Source of the DNA: Mucilaginibacter aquariorum
GTDB lineage: Bacteria; Bacteroidota; Bacteroidia; Sphingobacteriales; Sphingobacteriaceae
Direction: 5' to 3'
Length of the DNA: 64,000 bases
NCBI RefSeq assembly: GCF_024498135.1
Contig: NZ_JANHOH010000005.1
Coordinates: 124,001 to 188,000, forward strand
Shown here: in pieces, positions 15,464-23,995 of the stretch
Layout: each line of letters starts with the position of its first letter
How positions within the stretch are numbered: the stretch's first letter is position 1
The notes under the pieces: generated by a model
Told to the model about the DNA's origin: nothing
Databases searched by the model: none
What the model saw: only the letters and a program-made list of their open reading frames with translations
Translations under genes and position numbers: made by a program

Positions 15464-16459
15464 ATGAAAAATACTTTTTATTTAAGCTTGATATTTTGCC
15501 TGCTTGGTGCCACTGCCAATGCGCAGTTTAAGCGTACCGATAGGGGCGTGCAATACCAGATCATCAGCAACAATCCCGGTGCTAAATTAAAACAGAACGA
15601 TGTGGTCACCTTTAACGCGGTACAACGCACCGAAAATGATTCGGTATTGTTTAGTACCTATAAACAAGGACAGCCGATAAAAGCCCAGTTGCGCCCATCA
15701 ACCAATATTGCTGATCTGATGGATATATTCCCCCTGTTATCGGTTAATGATAGTGCCATTATTAAAGTGCCCGTTGATTCTGTATTTAAAGGCCACGAGG
15801 CAGAAATGCCACCCTTTTTTAAAAAAGGAGGTAATATTGTTTTCAACCTAAAAATTCAGCAGGCACAATCATTGGAAGAAGCCATGGCCGAGCGTAACGC
15901 TGCTATGGCAAAAATGAAAGCCGAAGGCGAAAAATTAAAGGTAGCCGAAGGTGCCACATTAGAAAACTATATTAAAAGCAATAACCTCGTTGCAAAGGCA
16001 ACTCCATCGGGTTTAAGGTATATTATTAAAACGGCAGGCACAAAACCAAAGCCGCTAAATGGCGATACCATATATGTAAATTATACCGGCCGATCGCTTG
16101 ATGGTAAAGTTTTTGACACCAGCATTGAAGCTGATGCAAAAGCAGCGGGTTTAAACCAGCCCGGCCGCACTTACGAGCCTATTAGCTTTGCATTAGGTAC
16201 AGCCAGGGTAATAAAAGGTTGGGACGAAGCTTTCCTGCTAATGAACGAAGGCTCGAAAGCAAAACTTATTATCCCATCAGTGTTGGGCTATGGCGAATAT
16301 GGTTCGGGTGCTATTAAACCATACGCTTCATTGATATTTGATGTAGAGCTGGTGAAAGTAGTAAGGGTTAAACACAATGTTGTAAAACCTGCTGCCAAAG
16401 CGCCTTTAAAGAAAAAAGCACCGCTTAAAAAACGAGCGGTAGCTAAAAAGAAAAATTAA
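15464..16459 (+). CDS. FKBP-type peptidyl-prolyl isomerase, secreted, Lys-rich tail
   Basis: The 331-residue protein has a signal peptide (MKNTFYLSLIFCLLGATANAQ) ending in an AxA-type cleavage site, not a lipobox. The FKBP domain at about 190-300 carries GDTIYVNYTGRSLDGKVFDTS and GWDEAFLLMNEGSKAKLIIPSVLGYG. A diverged FKBP-like module precedes it, as in the neighbouring gene. The last 30 residues are Lys/Ala/Pro-rich repeats (KAPLKKKAPLKKR). The frame continues upstream to 15431, but ATG 15464 gives the signal peptide. The two genes look like a tandem duplication. Confidence 0.88.
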   Translation: MKNTFYLSLIFCLLGATANAQFKRTDRGVQYQIISNNPGAKLKQNDVVTFNAVQRTENDSVLFSTYKQGQPIKAQLRPSTNIADLMDIFPLLSVNDSAIIKVPVDSVFKGHEAEMPPFFKKGGNIVFNLKIQQAQSLEEAMAERNAAMAKMKAEGEKLKVAEGATLENYIKSNNLVAKATPSGLRYIIKTAGTKPKPLNGDTIYVNYTGRSLDGKVFDTSIEADAKAAGLNQPGRTYEPISFALGTARVIKGWDEAFLLMNEGSKAKLIIPSVLGYGEYGSGAIKPYASLIFDVELVKVVRVKHNVVKPAAKAPLKKKAPLKKRAVAKKKN

Positions 16460-16469
16460 TTCATCAAAA

Positions 16470-16497
16470 AGGCCTTCTGCAAAGAAGGCTTTTTTAA
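16470..16497 (+). terminator. terminator after second FKBP gene
   Basis: GCCTTCT pairs with AGAAGGC around four bases and is followed by six T. The T tract runs into TAATTTTG, a -7-like box at 16495-16502. Confidence 0.8.
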
Positions 16498-16506
16498 TTT
16501 TGTGCC

Positions 16507-17274
16507 ATGGTATTAACCGATACACATACTCATCTATACTACGAAACTGATGAGGCCAGGCGTACGGAGCTTATGCAGCGCTGTCGCGATAATAACATCG
16601 ACCGCTTATTTTTGCCTAACGTTGATGCGGCATCGGTACCGCTGATGTTTGATTTATTGACGGCCTACCCCGATAATTGTTATCCTATGCTCGGCTTGCA
16701 CCCCTGTTCGGTAAAAGAGAACTGGGAGGAAGAGCTGGCTGCAATTGTGCCTGCGCTGCATCAGCATAAAATATATGCCGTTGGCGAAATTGGAATTGAT
16801 CTTTACTGGGATAAAACCTTTTTAACCGAACAAATACAAGCCTTTAAACTGCAGATAAAGTGGGCTAAAACATTGAAATTACCAATAGTAATTCATTGTA
16901 GGGATGCTTTTGATGAGGTTTACCAGGTATTGCAGGACGAACACGACAAAAATCTAAGGGGGATATTTCATTGTTTTACCGGAACGCTTGAACAAGCCAA
17001 TAAAATTACCAGTTTGGGCTTTTATTTAGGTATTGGCGGGGTTGTAACTTATAAAAATGCGGGGTTAGATAAAATCTTACCGCAAATTGACCTGGGGTAT
17101 GTGGTTTTAGAAACCGATTCTCCGTACCTTACGCCCGTTCCGTACCGTGGTAAACCTAACGAAAGCTCTTATTTAACTTATGTAGCCCAAAAGGTTGCGG
17201 AGCTATATCAAACATCTGTTGAACATGTGGCTAATATCACCACAGAGAATTCAAAAAGGATATTTGGTATATAA
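16507..17274 (+). CDS. tatD: TatD family metal-dependent hydrolase
   Basis: The 255-residue TIM-barrel enzyme has the metal ligands DTHTH (residues 5-9), GEIGID, VIHCRDAF, IFHCFTG and ETDSPYL, as in TatD-type DNases. It probably acts as a 3'-5' exonuclease in DNA repair or RNA turnover. The ATG at 16507 is required, because the metal-binding HTH lies next to it. The box at 16495-16502 ends only four bases before the ATG, so the transcript start is uncertain. Confidence 0.9.
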   Translation: MVLTDTHTHLYYETDEARRTELMQRCRDNNIDRLFLPNVDAASVPLMFDLLTAYPDNCYPMLGLHPCSVKENWEEELAAIVPALHQHKIYAVGEIGIDLYWDKTFLTEQIQAFKLQIKWAKTLKLPIVIHCRDAFDEVYQVLQDEHDKNLRGIFHCFTGTLEQANKITSLGFYLGIGGVVTYKNAGLDKILPQIDLGYVVLETDSPYLTPVPYRGKPNESSYLTYVAQKVAELYQTSVEHVANITTENSKRIFGI

Positions 17275-17306
17275 TATTTAATATTTACAGCATAAACCTG
17301 ATCTAA

Positions 17307-18326
17307 ATGAGCCAGATACTGATCATCTATACCGGAGGGACAATAGGTATGATGAGCGATCCTGTTACAAAAACGTTGGTACCTATCAACTTTGAGCAGA
17401 TTATGGATAATGTGCCCGAACTGGAGAAGCTTAATTGCAAAATTAAGGTACATTCATTCGAGCAGATCATCGATTCATCAAATATGAACCCCGTTATATG
17501 GGGCGAACTTGCAGCACTGATAGAAGCCAACTATGATACAGTTGATGGCTTTGTGATACTACATGGTTCAGATACCATGGCCTTTACGGCATCGGCATTA
17601 AGTTTTATGCTGCAAAATTTGGATAAACCGGTGATTTTTACCGGGTCGCAGCTGCCCATTAGCGCGGTACGTACCGATGCTAAGGAAAACCTGATGACGG
17701 CCATTGAAATTGCCAAGGCAAAGAAGAATGACAGATCGCGTGTGCCTGAAGTTTGTATCTATTTTGATTATAAGCTTTTCCGTGGTAACCGTGCATTCAA
17801 ATATAATTCATCAAAATTCGAAGCTTTCCGCTCGCCTAATTATCCCATACTGGCCGAGTCTGGCGTACACCTGCGTTTCAGCATAAATGATATTCGTGAG
17901 CCGGGCGAAGGTCCGTTGAAAATTCATAATAAACTGGTGAGCGATGTTGCCGTGTTGAAGCTGTATCCGGGGATTAGTCCGAAGGTGGTTGAAACCATTT
18001 TAGGTGCCGATGTACGTGGTATTGTAATGGAAACATTTGGCGCCGGTAATACCACAACCGACCAGTGGTTTATTGATCTGCTTAAAAACGCTATCGATAG
18101 CGGTAAAGTGATCCTGGATATCTCGCAATGTAAAGTAGGCACCGTTGAGCTTGGGCGATACGAAACCAGCAAGCAACTGAAAGATATAGGTGTTGCCAAC
18201 GGTTACGATATGACCTACGAAGCCGCTGTTACCAAAATGATGTACCTGCTTGGCGAGATAGATGATCCGCAGGAAGTAAAACGCTGCCTGGAGAAGGATT
18301 TAAGGGGAGAGTTGACGGAATCGTAA
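17307..18326 (+). CDS. ansA: type I L-asparaginase
   Basis: The 339-residue protein carries the two catalytic threonine motifs of the family, YTGGTIGM near the N-terminus and LHGSDTMAFTAS near residue 80. Length matches cytosolic type I enzymes, and no signal peptide is seen. It hydrolyses asparagine to aspartate and ammonia. The 32-base gap after tatD permits co-transcription. Palindromic repeats lie directly downstream. Confidence 0.93.
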   Translation: MSQILIIYTGGTIGMMSDPVTKTLVPINFEQIMDNVPELEKLNCKIKVHSFEQIIDSSNMNPVIWGELAALIEANYDTVDGFVILHGSDTMAFTASALSFMLQNLDKPVIFTGSQLPISAVRTDAKENLMTAIEIAKAKKNDRSRVPEVCIYFDYKLFRGNRAFKYNSSKFEAFRSPNYPILAESGVHLRFSINDIREPGEGPLKIHNKLVSDVAVLKLYPGISPKVVETILGADVRGIVMETFGAGNTTTDQWFIDLLKNAIDSGKVILDISQCKVGTVELGRYETSKQLKDIGVANGYDMTYEAAVTKMMYLLGEIDDPQEVKRCLEKDLRGELTES

Positions 18327-18336
18327 AATAATAAGC

Positions 18337-18450
18337 GCTGCCGCGGGCTTTCAGCCCGTGGTGCCGCACAAGGTAAGCTTTCAGCTGACACAAGCTGAAA
18401 GCTTATGCCAGGATATACCACGAGATATGCTGCGCTAATCCCGCGGCAGC
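18337..18450. repeat. nested inverted repeat, family E
   Basis: GCTGCCGCGGG (18337-18347) pairs perfectly with CCCGCGGCAGC (18440-18450). Inside are GGGCTTTCAGCCC-like and AAGCTTTCAGCT / AGCTGAAAGCTT (18375-18386 / 18393-18404) arms. The unit would fold into a branched cruciform. It sits directly beside repeat B2. Confidence 0.75.
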
Positions 18451-18468
18451 GAAAACTCCAAACAGACC

Positions 18469-18564
18469 TGTCATCCTGAGCGATAGCGAAGGATCTGTTA
18501 GCGAACTTTGCATGGCGAATTGTATGGCGGCGAATAGATGCTTCAATATCGTTCAGCATGACAA
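18469..18564. repeat. dispersed palindromic repeat family B, copy 2
   Basis: This copy is the reverse of copy 1: it begins TGTCATCCTGAGCGATAGCG and ends CGTTCAGCATGACAAG. It follows nested repeat E immediately, between the asparaginase gene and the convergent response regulator gene. Confidence 0.8.
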
Positions 18565-18583
18565 GTACAAGAGGTTAGCCCCC

Positions 18584-19294
18584 CTAAAACATCCTCCGCC
18601 TTATCATCGCCATAAAACCCTCCCTGAACTTTTCGCTTACGGGGATCTGTTTATTGCCAATATAAATATGGTTATCCTGAATTTTGCTTAGGAGTTTGGT
18701 GTTAACAATATAAGAGTTGTGCACACGAACAAAGGGGCGCTGCAACTGCTCTTCAATTTCTTTTAAACGGCGATAGATCAACAACTCTTCGGCGCCGGTA
18801 ACCAGGCGCACGTATTCCTTTTCGCCTTCAAAATATAACACCTCATCCAATAATATCTTGCGTAAGGTCTTGCCTGATTTTACAAAGAAATAGGCATCAT
18901 CGGCCTTGCTTTCTGTCTTTTCAATAATTATTTGCTTCCCAAAAGCGGACTCAATTTTTTGTGTGGCAGCCAGGAAACGTTTCAGGGTTATGGGCTTTAG
19001 CAGGTAATCTATAGTTTGGAAGGCATAGCTTTCGGCAGCATGTTCTGTGTAGGCTGTGGTAAACACAATTTTGGTTTCTTTAGGCAGCAGGCCGGCCAGT
19101 TCCATGCCGGTTAAGTGGGGCATATTGATGTCCAGAAAAATAAAATCTACGGTATGGGCTTTCAAAAAATCTATAGCCTCTAAAGCGTTATAGCATTTGC
19201 CTAAAAGTTGCCATTGCGTGGTTTGGCCAATCAGCACTTCCAGCAGGCTAACCGCATTGGGCTCATCGTCGATAATAATACACCTTAAATTCAT
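18584..19294 (-). CDS. LytTR-family response regulator
   Basis: The 236-residue protein has a receiver domain (IIDDEP at the start, phospho-acceptor in FIFLDINMPHLTG near residue 55, TTAYTEHAAESYAFQTIDYLLKP) and a C-terminal LytTR DNA-binding domain (YVRLVTGAEELLIYRRLKEIEEQL ... RVHNSYIVN). It should regulate genes in response to its partner kinase. It overlaps the kinase gene by four bases. Targets cannot be read from the sequence. Confidence 0.92.
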   Translation of the reverse strand: MNLRCIIIDDEPNAVSLLEVLIGQTTQWQLLGKCYNALEAIDFLKAHTVDFIFLDINMPHLTGMELAGLLPKETKIVFTTAYTEHAAESYAFQTIDYLLKPITLKRFLAATQKIESAFGKQIIIEKTESKADDAYFFVKSGKTLRKILLDEVLYFEGEKEYVRLVTGAEELLIYRRLKEIEEQLQRPFVRVHNSYIVNTKLLSKIQDNHIYIGNKQIPVSEKFREGFMAMIRRRMF

Positions 19295-20310
19295 GCCAGC
19301 GGGATGTTTAGTTGTGCTACATAAATATCGCCTTTATTTTCAACCTGTAAATCGAAATCAGCTTTATACAAAAGCACTAAGCGCTTACGCAGGTTCTGAA
19401 TCCCAAACCCGGTTGATGGCGTATTTAAAGGGTTAGTAGGAACGGTATTGCTGGTAGTAAATACCAAACGCCCGTTTTGCTGCAATAAGGAGATCTCTAT
19501 TTTATTATGGCTGCTGCTTTTATCTATACCATGCTTAAAAATGTTCTCAATAAAGGTCATGAGCAACATTGGCGGCAAACTTAAAGCGGTGTCGCAATTC
19601 TTGGTGAACGTAATATCAATCTCATAGCGGATCCGGATGGTTTCCAGCGCGATGTAGTTTTCGAGAAACTGGATCTCGGTACCCAGGTTCACTTCCTGCT
19701 TTGGGCTTTCGTCAACAAAATAGCGCATAATATCTGACAGGCGCTCTATTAATGCTGCCGTTCGGGGAGCTTCCAGATAGGCCTCGTAATAAATATTATT
19801 CAGCGTATTAAACAGGAAATGCGGCTGCACCTGCGATTTTAGCAGGTTTAATTCGGCCTGTGTTTTTTGGGCGATAATATCTTCGGATTGTTGTTTCAGG
19901 GCAAAGTAAGCAATGGCAATGCGAAATATAAAGCTGAGCAAGAGTATCATTATGCCACCTACGATAGTTGTAGCTATCGCCTTAAAGGTCATGGGCTCGG
20001 GGTGCTTGGCGAAGAGTAAATTATAAACATTGAGTGCGATAGACGCTCTTATCGCACCAATAACTAACAGAAATATAATTACCGCCAGTATATAGGTAAC
20101 AATTTTCCCCTTTTGATATAAACGGGGAAAAAGCCACAGAATGTTACCATAAATAATAGCCGCGTAAAAGGTTGTATTTAAAAGCGCGTAAGTGGCAGCC
20201 TGTACCAAACCATCCATGGCAATCAGCGACATAGTGAGCACCAGGAAAACAAATACCCAGATCATCCACTGTAGTTGCACAATGTTGGGCTTCCTTTTTA
20301 GCAATAACAT
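19291..20310 (-). CDS. LytS/YehU-type sensor histidine kinase
   Basis: The 339-residue kinase has four hydrophobic segments in about the first 140 residues, then the PF06580-type dimerisation segment with phosphorylatable His in QVQPHFLFNTLNNIYY, and an N-box FIENIFKHGID. The G-box is reduced, as in the family. The stimulus is unknown. It is immediately upstream of the response regulator and translationally coupled (ATGA). Confidence 0.9.
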   Translation of the reverse strand: MLLLKRKPNIVQLQWMIWVFVFLVLTMSLIAMDGLVQAATYALLNTTFYAAIIYGNILWLFPRLYQKGKIVTYILAVIIFLLVIGAIRASIALNVYNLLFAKHPEPMTFKAIATTIVGGIMILLLSFIFRIAIAYFALKQQSEDIIAQKTQAELNLLKSQVQPHFLFNTLNNIYYEAYLEAPRTAALIERLSDIMRYFVDESPKQEVNLGTEIQFLENYIALETIRIRYEIDITFTKNCDTALSLPPMLLMTFIENIFKHGIDKSSSHNKIEISLLQQNGRLVFTTSNTVPTNPLNTPSTGFGIQNLRKRLVLLYKADFDLQVENKGDIYVAQLNIPLA

Positions 20311-20556
20311 GCTTAAAAGTACAAAGCTTTTTGATAGATATCCACCACATTAAACAACAGCGGGTTTTTATTCAATCAATAGGTGTGTTTCTTCAACAGA
20401 TAGGTGTATTGCGGTTATAAGTGACAGCAGGCCGTCTTATTGAAAACTAAGCTTTACCCGCTAAATATATTGGGCATATGGTTTAAATAATTTTATGTAA
20501 CAACTGATTAACAGGAGGTTTGATGCAACAAACTTAAACGCCATATAGCACATATC

Positions 20557-21372
20557 ATGAAAGTACAATTATCAATAGCAGGAATAGTAATAACCTCCCT
20601 TACTACATTATTTTTATCGGCACAGCCAAAATATGCAGTGGCGCAGGTAGATACCATTCGTGTAAAAGACCATCGCCTGAACACGGCTACCTTAAAACCC
20701 GGGTTACGTCAGTACCTGGTATACTTTCAGAACGCTAAAAACCCTAAAGCACTAAGGTTTTGGTTTTGGCTGCGCGATACAAAAATAGAGACCCGCAACG
20801 GCGAAAAAGTATTTGCTACCACCCAGCATTGGTATGGCGGCGATACTATTAGCTATCGAACAGGATATTCGGTAAACAGGGTGAAAGATTTTTCGCCTGT
20901 TTATCATACCGAAACTATTGGTGGTAAAGTAGGGGCCTACAATTGGGATGCCGACAAAATAAAAGGGGCAGATACAGTTGCATTAAATACAAAAAAGGAT
21001 TTTGTGCTGAATTTTACCGAGCCAAATTTTAACTGGAACCAGGATATCGAAACCTTTGAGATGATGCCCTTGGCAGCCGGTAAAACTTTTGCCATTAACT
21101 TTTATGATGCCGGTTATGGCAAACCCGAGCACATTATTTACAAAGTTACTGGCAGCGAAGTTATAAGCACTTTAGACAACCAAAAGGTAGATTGCTGGAA
21201 GCTATTCAACGAAACCGAAAACAAAGGAACCCGCTACACCCAAACTTTTTGGATCAGCAAAAAAGGTCACGAATTTATAAAGGAAGAGGATAGTTTCCCG
21301 GGAGGCTACCGTTATAAAGTCAAAATGCCCGGTGCGGCAGTTGATCTGCTGCCAAGGTTTGCAGGTAAATAA
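20557..21372 (+). CDS. secreted protein, DUF3108-like
   Basis: The 271-residue protein has a signal peptide (to about residue 29) and an all-beta pattern with WFWLRDTKIETRNGE near residue 70, and a last third KVTGSEVISTLDNQKVDCWKLF ... YTQTFWISKKGHEFIKEED that resembles DUF3108 periplasmic beta-clamp proteins. I do not recognise a specific function. An AGGAGG at 20513-20518 precedes a four-codon frame (20523-20537) in the leader, which may be chance. Confidence 0.6.
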   Translation: MKVQLSIAGIVITSLTTLFLSAQPKYAVAQVDTIRVKDHRLNTATLKPGLRQYLVYFQNAKNPKALRFWFWLRDTKIETRNGEKVFATTQHWYGGDTISYRTGYSVNRVKDFSPVYHTETIGGKVGAYNWDADKIKGADTVALNTKKDFVLNFTEPNFNWNQDIETFEMMPLAAGKTFAINFYDAGYGKPEHIIYKVTGSEVISTLDNQKVDCWKLFNETENKGTRYTQTFWISKKGHEFIKEEDSFPGGYRYKVKMPGAAVDLLPRFAGK

Positions 21373-21387
21373 TTCATCTTACAAAGC

Positions 21388-21470
21388 TGTCATGCTGAAC
21401 GATAGTGAAGCATCTATTCGCCGATGTGTATGTTTGCGATCAGATCCTTCGCTATCGCTTAGGATGACAA
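21388..21470. repeat. dispersed palindromic repeat family B, copy 3
   Basis: TGTCATGCTGAACGATAGTG faces AGATCCTTCGCTATCGCTTAGG and ATGACA. It lies in the short gap between the DUF3108-like gene and the convergent dehydrogenase gene. Confidence 0.8.
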
Positions 21471-21482
21471 CCCGTCTCTACG

Positions 21483-22271
21483 TTATTTACCATGCTCCTT
21501 CAACTTACCCTTAATAATGGCGCTCTTAATAAAGCCCGGCAAGATGCCATTTAATATTACCAGCAATTTATTAGCAGCGCCGGGGATGATCTCTTTTTTG
21601 CCTTTGAACAGGCCATCAATAGCAATACGTGCTACTTCATCCGCCTCCAGAATGGTGGCTTTGGCAATACCTTTAAGCTGCTGGTTTATCACCAGTAGCT
21701 CGGGCTTGGTGTTTATCCCACCCGGACTAAGCAAACTCATTTTTACGTTTGTACCCAAAAGCTCCAGCTGCATGCATTGGGTAAAATAATTGATAAAGGC
21801 TTTGCTTGCCCCATAAACCTGTTTGCGTGGTACCACAAACCTGCCACCCATACTGCCCACATTTAGTATGTAAGAAGTAACGGAGGCATCTACCTGGCCT
21901 AAAAACAATCGCGTTAGCAAAACGGGGGTGGTTATATTAAGGTCAATTTGTTTTTTGTAAAAGTCGGTGCTGTTGTCAATAAACCAGTCCCAATTACCTA
22001 TGCCGGCATTGTTGATAAGGATATATGCGGTTAGTTGTTGTTGGGTTAAGTAGGCAAATATTTGTTGATGGCTTTCAGCATTGGTCAGGTCAAGTTCTAT
22101 CACATCAACCCTTACCTCAAAATTTTTGCGGATGTATTTTGCCAGGTTATCTAACCCCGTATCAGGCAGGGAGATCAGTACCATATTAATACCGCGCTTA
22201 CCTAATTCAATGGCAAATGCTTTGCCTAAACCTTCGCTGGCACCGGTAATTATGGCGGTTAGTTGAGGCAT
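21483..22271 (-). CDS. short-chain dehydrogenase/reductase
   Basis: The 262-residue protein has the classical SDR pattern: TGASEGLG dinucleotide motif at residues 9-16, NNAGIG near 90, and active-site YGASK near 155. It ends basic (IKGKLKEHGK). The substrate is unknown; the family includes 3-ketoacyl or sterol/lipid reductases. It is one base from the next gene, so it is in an operon with the epimerase gene upstream. Confidence 0.88.
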   Translation of the reverse strand: MPQLTAIITGASEGLGKAFAIELGKRGINMVLISLPDTGLDNLAKYIRKNFEVRVDVIELDLTNAESHQQIFAYLTQQQLTAYILINNAGIGNWDWFIDNSTDFYKKQIDLNITTPVLLTRLFLGQVDASVTSYILNVGSMGGRFVVPRKQVYGASKAFINYFTQCMQLELLGTNVKMSLLSPGGINTKPELLVINQQLKGIAKATILEADEVARIAIDGLFKGKKEIIPGAANKLLVILNGILPGFIKSAIIKGKLKEHGK

Positions 22272-22272
22272 A

Positions 22273-23253
22273 TTAATTTGCTTTTAAATAATCAACGGTT
22301 TTGCGCATAGCTTCGGTAAAGGGGGTTATTTTGTAATCTAATTGCGCAACAGCCTTTTGGCTGCTGTATTTTTGGTTGAACTTTAAACGGTCGGCGAACT
22401 CCGGTAAAAAAACGGGTGTAAGTCCGGTTAATTTAGTTTTTAAAGCCTCAATATGACTGTAAAACTTAATGACCTTTTGCGGTACCCTCACCATATTGCG
22501 CTGCACGCCTGATACCTGCTGCAGTGTACTAAAAAACTCGTTAAAGCTAACATCTTCGCCACCTAAAATATAGCGGTTGCCGGTAAGGCCTTTTTCCATG
22601 GCAGCAATGTGGCCATCAACCACATCATCCAAATAGGAGTAGTTGGAGATCTGACCGCCATCACCAGGAATAATACGCCATTTACCTTTTAAATAACCGC
22701 TTATCATTTTGCTAACGGTATTGCTATCCGTTATTGGCCCCTCGCCAAACACGCGCGATGGGTTAACAGTAACCACATCCATACCTTGCTGCACAAACTT
22801 ATTTACTTCCAGTTCGGCCAGGTATTTTGTACGTTCATAAGCAATGGGGAAGCCTGTTATCCGGGGCTCATCTTCGGTTAGCGGGTACTTTAGCGTTGGC
22901 CCCCATACCCCGCAGGTAGATGTATAAACTATACGTTGCACGCCTGCTTTTTGCGCCGCCAGTAAAACGTTGCGGGTGCCGGTAACATTGGTTTCCAGAA
23001 AATCATCCGGGTTACGGCACCACATTTTGGCCATGGCTGCGGTGTGGTATACCTGTGTGCAACCCTGCATGGCATTCAGCAGGCTATCGGTATCCAATAT
23101 ATCACCTTTTATAGGCTCGATATTATCATGTTTAATTAAATAAGGGTGATGAATGTTTCGGCAAAGCGCCTTTACGTTATACCCTTTATTTGCAAGGGTA
23201 AAACAAAGTTGTCGGCCAATAAACCCGGTGGCGCCGGTCACTAAAATATTCAT
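22273..23253 (-). CDS. NAD-dependent epimerase/dehydratase, extended SDR
   Basis: The 326-residue protein has TGATGFIG at residues 6-13, the Tyr-Lys pair as YERTK in AYERTKYLAELE, and a long C-terminal part with PSRVFGEGP and YSYLDDVVDGH. It resembles dihydroflavonol-4-reductase-like or 3-beta-hydroxysteroid-like enzymes. The frame is open upstream to 24060, but that part is antisense to the regulator gene at 23435 and has no domain, so I chose ATG 23253. Confidence 0.9.
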   Translation of the reverse strand: MNILVTGATGFIGRQLCFTLANKGYNVKALCRNIHHPYLIKHDNIEPIKGDILDTDSLLNAMQGCTQVYHTAAMAKMWCRNPDDFLETNVTGTRNVLLAAQKAGVQRIVYTSTCGVWGPTLKYPLTEDEPRITGFPIAYERTKYLAELEVNKFVQQGMDVVTVNPSRVFGEGPITDSNTVSKMISGYLKGKWRIIPGDGGQISNYSYLDDVVDGHIAAMEKGLTGNRYILGGEDVSFNEFFSTLQQVSGVQRNMVRVPQKVIKFYSHIEALKTKLTGLTPVFLPEFADRLKFNQKYSSQKAVAQLDYKITPFTEAMRKTVDYLKAN

Positions 23254-23402
23254 GTAGGTAAAGATGGGCTTATCCGGTGTAAGATGGAAAAATATTTTGT
23301 AACAGGTTAGTTGATAGAGGCCATATAAATTGCGCCAATAGAGGTGATTGGATAAGCAAGGTGGATATATCAGTAAAAAATAAAATAAACTTTCAATAAG
23401 TT

Positions 23403-23431
23403 TTGAAAGTTTAAAAAGATAGTTATATTTG
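23403..23431 (+). promoter_or_regulatory. promoter of gbsR-like gene
   Basis: TTG (23403-23405) and TATATTTG (23424-23431) with an 18-base spacer match the Bacteroidota promoter consensus. The box ends three bases before the ATG at 23435, which suggests a very short or leaderless transcript. Confidence 0.7.
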
Positions 23432-23434
23432 TAC

Positions 23435-23941
23435 ATGGAATTACCAGAAGCAAAGCAAAAGTTTATTGAAGCATGGGGCAAGTTAGGCTCTGAGTGGGGT
23501 ATTAACCGCACCATGGCGCAGGTGCATGCTTTGCTATTGGTTACCCCGGGTGAGTTAACCACCGAAGAGATCATGGAGAGCCTGAGCATATCTCGCGGTA
23601 ACGCCAACATGACCCTGCGCGACCTGATGGGTTGGGGACTGGTTGAAAAGCTGCATAAGGCAGGCGAACGTAAGGAATACTTTTTTGCTGATAAGAATAC
23701 CTGGAACATTGCCCGCCAGGTGGCTAAAGAGCGCCGCAAACGCGAGCTGGAACCGGTTATGAAAATATTAGACGAACTGGTAAAGGTAAAAGGAGATAGT
23801 AAAGACCCGGAATATGCAACCTTTAATAAATCTGTAACCGATATAAACAAGATGGCTAAAAACGTAGATAAAACTTTAGATACCATGCTTAAGGCAGAGG
23901 AAAACTGGTTTTGGGGTTCTATTTTTAAAATGTTCAAGTAG
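23435..23941 (+). CDS. GbsR/MarR-type transcriptional regulator
   Basis: The 168-residue protein has a winged-helix domain (TMAQVHALLLVTPGELTTEEIMESLSISRGNANMTLRDL) of the GbsR type, followed by a coiled C-terminus (ILDELVKVKGD). Frames with TTG upstream of ATG 23435 exist, but ATG fits the family. It divergently faces the epimerase gene. It heads a rightward gene cluster and probably controls it. Confidence 0.85.
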   Translation: MELPEAKQKFIEAWGKLGSEWGINRTMAQVHALLLVTPGELTTEEIMESLSISRGNANMTLRDLMGWGLVEKLHKAGERKEYFFADKNTWNIARQVAKERRKRELEPVMKILDELVKVKGDSKDPEYATFNKSVTDINKMAKNVDKTLDTMLKAEENWFWGSIFKMFK

Positions 23942-23995
23942 CATTTTTTTTCTTTATATATTTCATAATTTACTGAAAATTCAAATATTACTATA

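Noticed and set aside
20513..20537. AGGAGG with a four-codon frame before the DUF3108-like gene
   Set aside because: Shine-Dalgarno sites are uncommon in this phylum, and the peptide is too short and featureless to call a leader with confidence.
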